From: Tethya wilhelma
Taxonomy: Eukaryota > Porifera > Demospongiae > Tethyida > Tethyidae
DNA length: 64,000 bases
Assembly: GCA_964030475.1 (NCBI GenBank)
Contig: CAXIPT010000010.1
Coordinates: forward strand, 1,731,967-1,795,966
Direction: 5' to 3'
Within the stretch, counting starts at the first letter, position 1. Every line of letters starts with the position of its first letter. The translations under genes and the position numbers were made by a program. Positions 34,810 to 46,645 of the stretch are shown in pieces. The notes beneath the pieces are model-generated. The model worked only from the letters and a program-made list of their open reading frames with translations, was not told the origin of the DNA and searched no databases.

Positions 34810-35425
34810 ATGGTCAAACTTAGAAAGAGCTATATAGTCACTGTTGTTGTGTCCCTCCTAGCTCTCTACCAAATGTATTGGCTACTCGGCCAACGTGGGG
34901 AAACTAGAGAAGTTCGACGTTCACTACCACAACAGTTCAAATCCAACCGTGCCCAGAATGACACCAATAAAGCTTATAAACCTCGAAAATTAAATCAAAC
35001 AGTACAGCGGAGTCTCGTTCGGGACAATTTTATGCTGAATCAGAAGCGCCAGCTGGCTGTCGAACAGTTACACTACCTTAACCGTTCAGACATAGTATTC
35101 ATAGGACAACAACAGCAGCGTAGGTTACTGGACGAGGGTACAAAACAGTACAAGATGTTTGTGGGTATCCTGACTGCTAAGAGAGACCCACCAACAGTGG
35201 TGAGGATGGCAAGGGAGTTGATACAACATGTTAAGGAAGGAGATTACAAGTTTGCTGTCTGGGTAAGCCACTCAGCTTCTGGTGAAACCAACATGATACG
35301 CCAAATGGAAGACATGGGGTTTGAAGTTTACGTGAGGAACAGTTCCTATCCTGAATTACAACCAGAAAGGATTCGAATAACATTTGGTGACTCCATAGAT
35401 CGTGTGAAGTGGAGAACTTCAGAAG
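34810..35425 (+). pseudogene. Second glycosyltransferase copy, first exon only
   Basis: Open first exon homologous to 31205-31838: short N-terminus, TM at about residues 8-24, FVGILTAKR, FGDS and KWRTSE, then a donor GTAAGG at the same phase-1 position. No exon with the EDD motif or WSC domain follows. Instead there is a transposon fragment (35508-35759), a single N at 35760, and then sequence from the 4TM array. The rest was lost, or is missing because of an assembly join; if the join is wrong, this may be an intact gene. Confidence 0.75.
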
Positions 35426-35507
35426 GTAAGGGTATTATAATAATTTGTGGCCTGTGGTCAACTATATTTTCCTGGCAAACACTTCAAACTATATCGTCTA
35501 TAATTAA

Positions 35508-35759
35508 GCCTTGGCGCGTGAGTTTTATGTGCAGAGGGTTACGGTAGTCTGTCTGTGTGTGTGTGTCTGTCTGTCTGTTACTATAGATAATGTGAAGAAT
35601 GGCAGCTCTATATATGGTCCAAACTGAAGGTACTTACGTTCATAAATCAAAATTATCTTGAAAATGGTTGTGTAGAATCTTGCAAAATGCTGTAGTTTCT
35701 GAGATTTGAGGCTTTTGTACTTCTCTGAGCGCTTATATAGCTTCGAAACTGCACCCATC
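35508..35759 (+). mobile_element. Fragment of the CCTTGGCGCG element
   Basis: Matches in reverse the end of the element at 59098-59876: CTTGGCGCG, then GGGTTACGGTAGTC, a TCTG run, and GAGATTTGAGGCTTTT near the far end. It is cut off by the N at 35760. Confidence 0.65.
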
Positions 35760-35798
35760 NATGTTATGTGTGTGTTTTATACAATGCCATGTATGCAG

Positions 35799-35855
35799 AT
35801 GGGTACAATGATCCTGGCTAGTTTCTATGACTACGGACAGAGTAATGAAAGTTAA
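35799..35855 (+). pseudogene. Orphan 4TM exon 5
   Basis: After an acceptor TATGCAG comes MGTMILASFYDYGQSNES and a stop TAA. This is nearly the same as L4 exon 5 but shorter by a premature stop. Exons 1-4 are absent because the sequence to the left is unrelated across the N at 35760. Confidence 0.8.
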
Positions 35856-36610
35856 AGAAAACATTTAAGCAAGAATAAACAATTGAAAGTTGAACTATAA
35901 AAGAAATGGGACTGAAATTGAATAGAGTGTAGAGCTATATAGACTAGTCTTAAAAGCCTATTAAGTTGAAGGTGATCACAATAATACTATTACTTCCCAT
36001 GTACATATGTAGTAATGTATTATGGAATATTACTACTTATAGAAAAATTAAGACATAATATTATATTACTTGGATGAGTTACCTATAATTATTGCATGGC
36101 TTGAGGAAAATTGCTATATTTTTAACAACAATATCATATAACTTATTCTTGATCAAAGTGGAGGCATGTAAATGGTTACATTGTGGACAAAGATCATAAT
36201 ATTATACAATTAATCTCAATGGGAGAAGATATATATGTACACTTATAATTATTTGTATCCTGGAAGCCATGCTATTTAACACATTTTTTCATGGTGTATA
36301 ACATGAAGAAACGTGAGCAAGGGGAAGCAATATGCTTCGGTTTTCCCCTTCGTATTACCCTGGGAGTTGTTCAAGACCCGGAAGAGATACTCCAGCACTT
36401 CAGAGAAACTTCAGAAGACTTCAAGAAGACAATACATATATTAGTGTTGCTTCCCTCGTAGATAATATTTGTTCTCTGTTTCAAGTGTGAATTTAGCATA
36501 TAAACTGCCGAAGTTGACTGAACTCTTGCTAAAGTCAAAACTAAACTCAAACAGCTCAAAAGTGAAAAGAAACTAGCAACAAGTCTAAGCACTGGGATAC
36601 AAGCATTTTA

Positions 36611-36768
36611 GAGCATGCCTACTAATGGGCATTATTGAAACACGCTCAGTACTGATGGGCATTATTGAAATACGCTCAGTACTGATGGGCATTATTGAAA
36701 TACGCTGGTAATATTGGTAATATAACCTCATGCATATTTCTGACAACGCCCTAGTAGGCATGTTCTAA
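36611..36768. mobile_element. Small element with internal 33-base repeats
   Basis: Inverted ends GAGCATGCCTACTA / TAGTAGGCATGTTC. Inside are three tandem units containing GGGCATTATTGAAA and ACGCT. No coding sequence. Confidence 0.7.
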
Positions 36769-38070
36769 CATACATATATTTACTGCAAGGGAAATTTGTA
36801 AAAAGTTGGGTGGTCAGATAGTAGTTTTGATTATCAGAGTGTAGGTGTGGACAGTGGAATGTACTGGTGAAATTTGTAACTTGAGTGATTGCATGCCTAT
36901 TGAAATTGCAATTTGGGAACTTTTATAATCTACACATATGCATAGCAGCAACACCACTATTCATGACCGTGGATACCGGTAGGAGTCCACACAACAGTAA
37001 CTTTAGAGGGCTAGACAAACACTGATTCTTCAAATCGCCAAATTAAAAATCGCCAAACAGTTTAATACTCAAGTGCACCAATATAAAGTATGCAGCGTAC
37101 GGAATTGAATCGCCAAATTAAAAATCGGCAATAATCCCAAAATGGGAATTCGCCAAATTTTATGCCAGCCAAATTTACCCGCTATACGGTATTATGCATG
37201 CATGTGTTACAGTATACATATAGCATGACAAAAGTTACAGATTCATGAAAGTAAAAATGCTTTGCTCAATATATAAACATCTGAAGACATTTTCACCTGC
37301 CTCCTCACATCAAGGAGAAACTTGTAACAGCAGGAAAACAGTTTGGATGGTGTACTTGATCATCAGAGAGTCTTGAAAACAGTTGACTTACAAGTGTTTG
37401 AAGATGACAACAATAACATGCAACGGTTCGATAGGTCTACCATATTTGGAGATTGATAAAGTTTGATCACCAATGACCAAATTCTACAGTATATACACGA
37501 GATGCTGCTGATCAAAACTACACAGCTCTATCATACAATATTATAGTCATTATACCATTCTTTAGATATCGTAACTAATGTAACAAAAAAAAAAAAGGAA
37601 AAATAAAAAAGCTGAAAGTCCGAACACTGCTGAGTCTGTTCTTCAAGAGCAATATAGGAAGAGTATGTAACTCATGTATGTTAGTATTGCACAAATAAAT
37701 TTAAAAAATACATTCATGGAATTTTTTCTTGGTTGTTACATAACATAAAGATGTCCATGTTTGCACATATCTCTGCTCATAATTTAATGTTGTTATGCTT
37801 ATTTGTTAACAAGTATGTACTATATATACACAAAACATAATACTAGCATGATGTGGCAGTATATTGAAGATTTGCCAGAAACACTACAACAGACTGATGC
37901 TCTATATTCTACTCTGGACTGGTAAACCTTATCAACAAAACCACAAATATTAAATGTGGTTTTCTTAGGCAAAGTATAGAGGAAATTAAAGTACAGGCAA
38001 AGTACAGGTAAAGTACCGGCAAAGTGCAAGCAAAGTGCTGTGAATGAAAGTACAGACAGCAAAAGATACT

Positions 38071-38110
38071 GGGAAGGAATTGACCAAAAGATTTTGCTAT
38101 AAAAAAAGTT
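38071..38110 (+). promoter_or_regulatory. Conserved TATA-containing promoter block (R1)
   Basis: GGGAAGGAATTGACCAAAAG, then GATTTTGCTATAAAA, about 110-150 bases upstream of the R1 ATG. It matches the blocks at 9620-9672 and 40621-40675. Confidence 0.65.
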
Positions 38111-38219
38111 AAAAAAGACAAACACTATTAATATTGAAACTTCAAGCAGTGAACAATTTGTCGTATGATTATTCTAAAAGAAATATCTATTCAGAGATCA
38201 AGTTAAGTATATGACCATC

Positions 38220-39688
38220 ATGAAGATTTTCAGAGGAACATTACGCAAGGTATATCATATAGCATGCAGCAGTATACCGTATACAGTGCATGGTGCATAA
38301 AACAACTAGTAGTTATGCAACTTATTAATCGGATGGAAATCTGGGTTAAATACTTCTGTGCCTGGTGAGGTCTGAGAGTATACTTTATAAAGTCTTTTTT
38401 TTTTCAATCACTGCAAAATAGTTCGCTATACTGACGCTAATCGTGACTGCAGTTGGATGGCTCCTCTTCATTATTGGATTTGGAATAGGCACACTTGACG
38501 AGTGAGCCAAACAATTATATAACTATATAATTTATAACAAGATTACAATAATAACTAATTATAATGCATTAATCAAGCATCTGACCATGTGGCTATAAAG
38601 CTACTGCCTAAACACAAAGCTATGAATATAACAGTAATATATATACTGTTCTAGCAAATCATATTAAGTCTGTATTAAAGTTATCACACACACACTAAAA
38701 TCATACACTTACATGCACAGATATAAAATGTAATCCCTGAGAAGGCATAATAATAATATTATTATGCAATATGTAATTTACGCATATCTCCATATGTATA
38801 CGTACAGAGGTGAACCAAAAGATCAACCTGAAAATTTTCCCCAATGGGTGATCATATTCGGTGGACTAGCAGCAATGGTAGCAGCTTTAGCTCATGCAGC
38901 TTTTCCAATGCAACCAATATATTCAATATTGGGTGGAGCTGTATCCTATTGATATAGTAATATTACTGGATCAATATTAAGAATGCTAGTATAAAAACAT
39001 AATATCATATACCATGTCAGGAAAGTTTTGCTGAGTGGTAGTTTATAACTTTCCACAAAATCTCTCTTGCCTAACATTTTTGAATTTAACTTTTGTATGT
39101 GAATGAGCTGAGTGATAGCCATACATGCATTACAGATAATTTTTTAGACAATAACTTTCACAGATGCATGGATCATGATCCAAAAATGTTGTAAAAGTTA
39201 TCATGTGCCAAACTTTTATACCATACACTGATTCAAGTGCATGACTACACATGCACAGACAGTCAAACGTATAATACAGACCACTTTCCAGTGTCAAAAT
39301 TCATGTTGGCAATTAATATACAGTTATTGCAATTGACCAGAAAATGCCTTAACAAAACCACAAGGTAGCATTTTTGGGTGCTCTATTTGTGGCTAGCGTG
39401 GGCATGATCCTATATGAAGGTGGTATAGTTATTCGTCAAAGCAATGAAGAGGGCCATTCTGTTTACTTGCAGTTTACTGGATCTTTTGTTGCCATTCTTG
39501 GATGGGTAAGTATAAATTAGGTGCAATGCCACTAAGTATACAACAACCCTTCCTTTAAAGCTAATGCAATGGATTAGTTCAGAAATTTTCATGTATGTGA
39601 TCCATATAATTAAATTATGCAGACAACCACCATGATACTGGCAAGTTTCTATGACTACGGACAAAAGAATGAACGCCGAAGCAGTTAA
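38220..39688 (+). CDS. 4TM-family gene R1, intact
   Basis: Unrecognised four-TM protein, 149 aa. Exons: 38220-38249, 38422-38501, 38808-38940, 39365-39505, 39623-39688 (stop TAA). The start MKIFRGTLRK was chosen by paralogue length; an in-frame ATG three codons upstream (38211) is possible. TM1 in exon 2, TM2 in exon 3 after DQPENFPQWVIIFGG, TM3 and TM4 as in L4. The exon 4 loop is shorter (47 codons). The intron after exon 3 has the clearest minor-spliceosome signals in the window: donor GTATCCTATT and branch motif GCCTTAAC about 12 nt before the acceptor. Confidence 0.87.
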
Positions 39689-40767
39689 TAAGCTCAAACT
39701 TGAAATGCCATCATAATTTGCAATGAAAGAAATTCATATAATAGCTGTATTATTGACAATATCTTGTATGTATGTATACACATGCATGAATGAAGTAACA
39801 ATCTCTATATAGAAGGCTAAAATATCCTACATAAATCAAGAAACGTATATGCTAGAGACATCCAATGTAAAATGCATGCAAGAGAAAAACACAATGCATG
39901 TACACATGCTTACTTCTTGTTGGCATATAGCTATATAGCGACAGCGGCAATGGTTGAGATGCAAAGGTGTTCATGGGAAGCTGTTTGAGTTGCAGGGCAC
40001 TTAACCCAAACAGGGGGTGCTTTCTATACATGAACTGTCCTTTGATCTGATAATTTGCAGGTTAATTGGAACCTTTGTACTTATATGTAGGATGGGGAAA
40101 ACACACGAACGCAAATTACCTGACTGTCAACAACTTGTATAGTTAAAAATTGGTATAGTATTGATTGTATTCTATAGTATATGCAAAACTATATTGTTCT
40201 ATCGTGCTATAGCATGCACAAACTCACTCATATGTCACATACAATTAATTCTTACATGCATATACTTCCATGTGGCTTGCAAGATCATTAATCTATGTGA
40301 TAACAGCAACAACCTCTCCCTCCATGGTAACCATAACAACAAAACATGGACATCAAAGAGACAACTACATAAGTAGCTAGATGACTGATTTTTATTATAT
40401 GCATTATAGAAGTTGATCATAATTGTAGAAATTACTACACAAATGGTAATCCTAACCCAAGACTCATTTGAACTGGAGTAGGCCTAATACATTACCTGCT
40501 ATATACATAAACCTCATAACAATATTCATTAGCCAGGCCACAATAATATCATGTAATAATCCATTAGGCAAACTTCCCCATCTAACTTTCTGGCCTACAA
40601 AAAAAACCACCAGTGTTCCACTGGGAAGGAATTTACCAAAACATTTTCCTATAAAAGGAGAAGCAGACAAAAACTAGCTTTATAGTGCAAGATTGGAAGT
40701 CCAGTGACAAAAACGTATAATTTTAGGATTGAAGAAAAAGGAGTGAAAACTTAAAAAATACTTCATC
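39689..40767. other. Intergenic between R1 and R2
   Basis: AT-rich spacer ending in the R2 promoter block at 40621-40675. No gene, RNA or clear repeat otherwise. Confidence 0.45.
40621..40675 (+). promoter_or_regulatory. Conserved TATA-containing promoter block (R2)
   Basis: GGGAAGGAATTTACCAAAAC, then TTTTCCTATAAAAGGAG, about 95-145 bases upstream of the R2 ATG. Best match is the L4 block on the opposite strand. Confidence 0.7.
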
Positions 40768-41651
40768 ATGGATATCTTCAGAGGACTTCTGCGAAAGGTA
40801 TAAACAGTTAGTATGCTACAGTTAAACATGACGTACAAATTCAACATGCCACAAAAGCGGTACAAATTAGTCAAGAGTATTTCTAACAAATTGTACTTTT
40901 TCTACCTTTACTAAACAGTTGGCTCTAGTGACTCTGGCTATAACTGCACTGGGATGGTTCTTATTCATCATTGGGTTTGGAATAGGCACAAATGAACAGT
41001 GAGTCATAAAATTCTGCAACAATAAAACTATATAACCATTACTAGTATGCATCATGGATTTCAGAGGCCAAGCTCTAGATGTACCTGAAACTTTTCCCAA
41101 CTGGGTGATCATATTTGGTGGACTAGCAGCAATGGCTGCAGCTTTAGCTCATGCAGCTCTTTCAATGCAACCAATTCACTCAATACTGGGTGGAGTTGTA
41201 TCCTAAGCTAAGAACTATATATACTATCTTAAGAGTCATATATGTGTATGTCAATGCTGACTGTTATTGCAATTAACTACATCCATGGAATTAAGGTAGC
41301 ATTCTTGGGCTCTCTGTTTGTGGCCAGCCTGGGAATGATCCTGTACGTGTTTGGTGCCATAATTCGTCACAACAATGAGGCAGGTGGACCTCAATTTCAC
41401 TATTTAAACTTGCAGTTTAGTGGGTCTTTCTTCGCTATCCTTGGTTGGGTAAGTTAAATTCATGACAAATTGTGTAAATCCATTTAGTTATCACAATGTG
41501 GTGCTGTATGCAATGACTATAGTAACCGGGCATGCATGCATCTAAATCATGAATCTATGCTATTTGATCCATACAGATGGGTACAATGATCCTGGCTAAT
41601 TTCTATGACTATGGACAGACCAGCGAAAGTGAAAGAAAATATTCAAGCTAG
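40768..41651 (+). CDS. 4TM-family gene R2, intact
   Basis: Unrecognised four-TM protein, 156 aa. Exons: 40768-40797, 40919-40998, 41065-41197, 41296-41448, 41577-41651 (stop TAG). Same exon sizes as L4 and the most similar C-terminus (FYDYGQ... ending RKYSS versus RKYSG). It is the most compact copy: introns are 66-128 bases. The intron after exon 3 has donor GTATCCTAAG, and a GCAATTAAC branch-like motif lies about 20 nt before the acceptor. The expected protein sits in a membrane with short N- and C-tails and a polar loop of about 15 residues between TM3 and TM4. Function unknown. Confidence 0.88.
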
Positions 41652-43399
41652 AACAAACAATTGAAAGTTGTTATACGAAACAAAATTAATAGACTGAAAA
41701 TTAAAAAAAATTAGAAGCAGACATGTCTACAAACTTTCTAGTATTAGTGATCATAAAATCTTTACAATTTGTAGCTGATATAGAACTTGATTACAAGATT
41801 TAGTAGAAAGCAATTGTGTACAATTTGATAATTATATATAGAACAACCTTAACATACACATAAATACAGCTGAAGAATACTTGCAGTCGTTTGGAATTCA
41901 TCCACTGAAATAAATAATACGTGGTGAATTTTCTATGCTGCACGCATCCAATGAATGACTTGGCATATACAGGGGAGTGCATGTGGTAAATCTATATAGT
42001 TGCTAGGAATTATTAATATCATACACATGTAGTCACAAATGCATGGCTGTATATATACGTGGTAAATTATGGAAATTGTTACTAACATTGACTATTACAG
42101 TCTTTTCTACTATTTTAAACATACATAGCCAAGTGCATATAGAACTAGATAGGGTGATTGAAGACCTATATATGGTTTGGTTTGGTAAACAAAGTACACG
42201 TGAGCTCTACGAATGCACTACATAAATGTCACATTATACAAAGTCGAGAGCAAACATTAATTAGAAAGAATGCTAAACAGCTCACATTGCTTTATATGGC
42301 GAGTTTTGTTTCTCCAAGTTCTAAGAATAGCAACAAAGTGATTTTTATTCGGGTTGGAGAGCTAAGCAGATTCGTCCAAGTCCTGTCCAATTTGCATTTT
42401 CTGTTCGTGAGTTATTCGCACAAAAGTGAGTTCTAACTCAGGTTAGACGGAGTATAGGTGACTGTATAGGCATATGTAAAAACTACTACTTAAACAGCTA
42501 GGTTACTTTAGAAACTTGTAACTCTGATAAATTGCCTATACTGATTGGAGAAATGGCTTGAGGAAAATTGTTTTTCATCATGCATACAGAGGGAAACTTT
42601 ATAAAGATGTTATCTGGGTGCATGGTTACCAATAACAACATTAGATAACTGTTTCACCGATCATATATATTATAACGTAGACATGTACGTCAATGCATGT
42701 TAATAAGGATCCTACTTTTACTTTTACAGTAACTTTAGGCTGAATTTCAAGTACATAACTTTGATGCAAAGAGAAAATTGCTTTCAATTGGGGAAAATTA
42801 AAAAAAAAAAAAAAATTGGGTAGTCAACCAAAATAATAATATTACATTTCTAAATTCATCATAGTGTGGGTGTGGATCATGGCATAGATGAAATTTGGGT
42901 GGTTGTTATTTAAAATTCTTTTCTTCAAGGGGAACTTTTTGACTGTTTGGTGGTGTTATTATTTGACCAAAGTGTAACTAGGTATGTATAGTTACAGTAC
43001 ACTGATGAGACTTCTTGCATATACAATCAGTATCTTCAATGGACTACACAAATAGTAAAACTAGTCGAGCAGGTTTGAGGAGCCTGGTTGACACCCTGTG
43101 GTATGTTCACTGCATACTCTTCACACCAAGATTAGACATGATGGTTACTCAGGTCAGCAAGGTGAAAACCCCATCCTGGTAGATGTACTCAACTACAGTG
43201 TAATATCTACAGTCTAGTGGTTTGAGTGTGGAGATAAAACTCTAGGAGCCAAACCTTAGCTCCATTTCTAGACAACTATACACACCACACATGAATAGCT
43301 TGCTTGCATAGATACATAACCACAATAGAAATTGGACTAAGTATGGCCAAGAGTGCACTCTTGGTATGGCCTATGGTGGACATAAGACGAAACCATAGT
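41652..43399. other. Intergenic; right arm of inverted duplication B
   Basis: About 42540-43165 is the reverse complement of about 6348-6930, including the GCAGGTTTGAGGAGCC...GACACCCTG segment. 41652-42540 and 43165-43399 show no gene. Confidence 0.6.
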
Positions 43400-44020
43400 T
43401 AGGATAATTATTCCCTACTGGTTTATCATTTTTCAATTGGTGGACTAGCATCAATGGCTATAGCCACAGCTCATACTGCTCTACCATGGCAACCACTTCA
43501 TTCAATACTCGGTGGAGTTGTATCCTTGATTTACAATATACTGGGTTTGTTAAATTTTTGTTTGCTTGTTTGGGTTTAATTTTTTTTCTTGCTTTTGTTT
43601 AACCACATTTTTCTCCCCACCCCATGATACTGTGGCTATAGTATCTTCGACACAAAATGTTTTCATCAACACAAAAAGGCTGGTGCTCTGGGGGCAGTGT
43701 TTCTGGCTTATCTGGGGATGATTCTATATGAACTAGGCATCTTTATCAGAGCCAACTGTTACAATGACAATGGAGCACCGAAGCTACACTATATCAACTT
43801 GCAGTTTACTGGATGCTTCTTTGCCATTCTTGGATGGGTGAGCAAACCCTTTGATTATGTATTGTGATTGACTCATGTGTTCAGATACTTGAACTGATGT
43901 TCAATAATTATCATTCGTGAATGCGTTTCAGATTCAGTTTAATGTACACTAAACATGCAGATGACAAGAATGGTAGTGGCGAAGTTTCTACGATTACAAA
44001 GTGACACAGACTCGTTCTAG
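43400..44020 (+). pseudogene. 4TM-family relic R3 (exons 3-5)
   Basis: Exon 3 (about 43400-43519) keeps FPYW and HSILGGV-like ends but has a five-base insertion near 43434-43438 that shifts the frame. Exon 4 (43679-43837) is open and 53 codons long. Exon 5 (from 43961) has a one-base insertion before the TTCTACGATTAC segment that corresponds to FYDY. Exons 1 and 2 are not found. The donor after exon 3 is still GTATCCTTGA. Confidence 0.75.
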
Positions 44021-44755
44021 TTATGAAAAGATGTAGAGTGCAAAATAACCTGTGCATTCTAGTTCAATATAAAACAGCACGGAAAGGTTTTAAAATGGAC
44101 CATTAATTCATGATCATAAAAATGACTTCAAGTAACACAATGACATGTATAGGTTTGTGATACAAATACTTAATGATATTCATAGTGCTATATGTAACAT
44201 GTGTTGATACAAAGCATACAATATGACGACAACGCACATCCTGTTTTGGTGTCAGTATAACATTGTTTGACTATACTTCAACTGCATGCAACTATCGTGA
44301 CAATGCATATAGGTTTATGGTGGATTCATTGAATGCTTGATCTCAATGCTACATATAGTGTTATGTTATATGAACAATGAGGTCACACATAAGGCATATA
44401 CATGAGTATAGCACCCAAAGGCAAGTCAGAGAGAGCTATAGCGACTGAAATTTATGTATCGTCATCAAAATTTGCTTGCTGATCTATATGTTATATATAT
44501 GTGATATAATGGGATGCATCAATTACTATGACAATTGTGAGATGATAGTGATCACATGCAAGCTAAGTGAGATAGAGTAAGCTACAAAAAAGCCATAGCA
44601 CTATACAATACATGGATCACCAGTTGTTTTTACAAGCTATTTCTAAAAAAGGATCTACTCACATGCCAGAATCACAACTGAACTGCAAGAGCTAGCAATA
44701 CGGGAATAGTTTTAGATTGTGTTGAGAAAAAGTCAAAATCAAGTGATATTTGATG
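44021..44755. other. Intergenic between R3 and R4
   Basis: AT-rich sequence without a recognisable gene or repeat. Confidence 0.4.
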
Positions 44756-45981
44756 ATGGAAATTTTCAGGGGAATAGCACGCAAGGTGTGTGTTTGTGTG
44801 TAAGATTACTGAGGGCTGATATATAAAGTTTGTAAAGTTTGAAAAACTTTATGCATGGAAATTTATTTGTTATATATACATGCAATCACTATACAAGCAG
44901 TTGGCTATAGCATCTCTGGCTATAACTGCACTGGGATGGCTCCTCTTCATAGTTGGATATGGAATAGGCACAATTGACAAGAGAGATGATCATATGTAAA
45001 TCACTTGTAGCTGTATTGTTTGCAACCAAATTGAAATCAGTATATACTGGTATGCATGTACAATGGTTTAACTGTATGCATGCATGGAGTCATGTGTTCA
45101 TGAATTACCCTGCACAGAGTAACAGACAGAAATATCCCTGAGAGTTTTCCCTACTGGTATATAATTTTCGGTGGACTTGCGTCAATGATCATGGGTCTAA
45201 TTCATGCTGCTATTCCAATGCAACCAATTCACTCAATATTTGGTGTATTCGTATCCTTGATTTTTCAAAAAAAATTGCACATGGATGAAACATGCAATAG
45301 AGTAACAGTTAAACTATAGAATTGAGCAGAAAATAGCATAACAATAATGCAGGTATAGGTATACAGTCATAGCAACCAATGTGACTTATACAAAAGTTAG
45401 TTACTATCCTTGACAAAAATCTTTGCTCATATATGCAAAAAAAAAAAAGGTGGCTTTTCTCGGGACAGTGTTTGTGGCTAGTCTGGGGATGGTTCTATAT
45501 TTTTTAGGCAGCACTATTAGAGCTATAAATTTTTCTGGCCTAGATTATCTCAACTTGATGTTTGCCGGATCTTTCTTTGCCATTCTTGGATGGGTGAGAC
45601 CCAGCATGCAACTATTATGAGTGAAACCCTTTGATTTTTACAATCGTAAATGCATGATTTAAGTGAGGATACACATGCCTATATAGATGTACAATGTTCT
45701 CCCTAGAAATTCTGCAACGCATATAGGGGTAGGGCCTAGTTTGTGGTATCTTCAAATGATTTTGGCCACACCCATTACCATCAAAGCAACTTGCCAAAAA
45801 GGCCTGGGGAGAACACTGATGTACTAAGTCTATGCTTATATGAATATCAACAATTAATGCTATATCTGAATGTGTATACATGTATACTACTCTCATAATA
45901 CAGTTGGCTAGGACAATAGTAGCAAGCTTCTACGACTATGAAGTGCAGTTTGGGAGTGAATCTTACAACCAGCTGTACTAA
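44756..45981 (+). CDS. 4TM-family gene R4, intact
   Basis: Unrecognised four-TM protein, 159 aa. Exons: 44756-44785, 44901-44995, 45118-45250, 45450-45593, 45904-45981 (stop TAA). Start MEIFRGIARK. Exon 2 is 95 rather than 80 bases: the usual donor has changed to AAGAGAG and a downstream GTAAAT keeps the phase while adding five residues (KRDDH) after TM1. The donor after exon 3 is GTATCCTTGA, with TATCCTTGAC upstream of an A-run before the acceptor. AATAAA at 46045-46050 could serve as polyadenylation signal. The most diverged of the intact copies. Confidence 0.83.
45684..45815. mobile_element. Small inverted-repeat element in R4 intron 4
   Basis: Ends TGTTCTCCC and GGGGAGAACA are inverted, about 130 bases apart, with a GGGTAGGGCC/GGCCTGGGG context. 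MITE-like, no coding sequence. Confidence 0.55.
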
Positions 45982-46645
45982 TAAGTGTCAGCATACACAA
46001 GCATATCATACGCAACTGAACTAACATTAAATATAATGATTCAGAATAAATTGACATATACAGGACAGTAATTAATTTTATTTCAATATATTATTGGCCA
46101 AAAGATCAAAATCCACTTAAAATATACAATAAGTCACTCTGCGGAATGTACATGGTACATGCCGTAGTGTACTAAGCATATATACACACTCTAGCTTAGC
46201 ATGAAATAAAACTGAGCTCCTCCCCCCCCTCACCTCTTCCTTCTCAAGTCTATATTGTGAGTGCTTGCAGCTAGGTTATCATAGATTCAACACTGAGATG
46301 ACCATACATTTGACTCTAAAAGCATACACGTATTGATTCACAAACTGGAAACCCAATCTAAATGGTTTAGCGAACACACTGAAGCTAGAGAGAAAAAATT
46401 TCAACTAGATTGCCGTCTATTTGAACTATGGGATTTGTAACCATGGATACTACAATGAATCCTAGGACTGTCTTGATAACATAAAGATATTCATTGGACT
46501 ATACTTTGTGACGCAATAGACACAATACATGGAATACAACCACAATTGTTTACATGAACTTCCTGCTTTAGTGTTGGCTTTGCTCACTATTATAGTAACT
46601 TAGTGTGAAATTCTTGTACTACATACTCACTGTCACAGAATGGCA

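Larger units (their letters stand above)
35761..37540. repeat. Right arm of inverted duplication A
   Basis: Reverse-complement counterpart of about 7440-8560, starting immediately after the single N at 35760. It contains an isolated 4TM exon 5 and a small element at 36611-36768. No other coding sequence. Confidence 0.75.

Noticed and set aside
34810..35547. Complete 245-residue single-exon glycosyltransferase
   Set aside because: The homologous part ends at a conserved donor at 35425; the residues after it are intron, so this is only a first exon.
37820..38125. 101-codon minus-strand frame upstream of R1
   Set aside because: It overlaps the conserved R1 promoter block and contains a simple repeated segment; no protein similarity.
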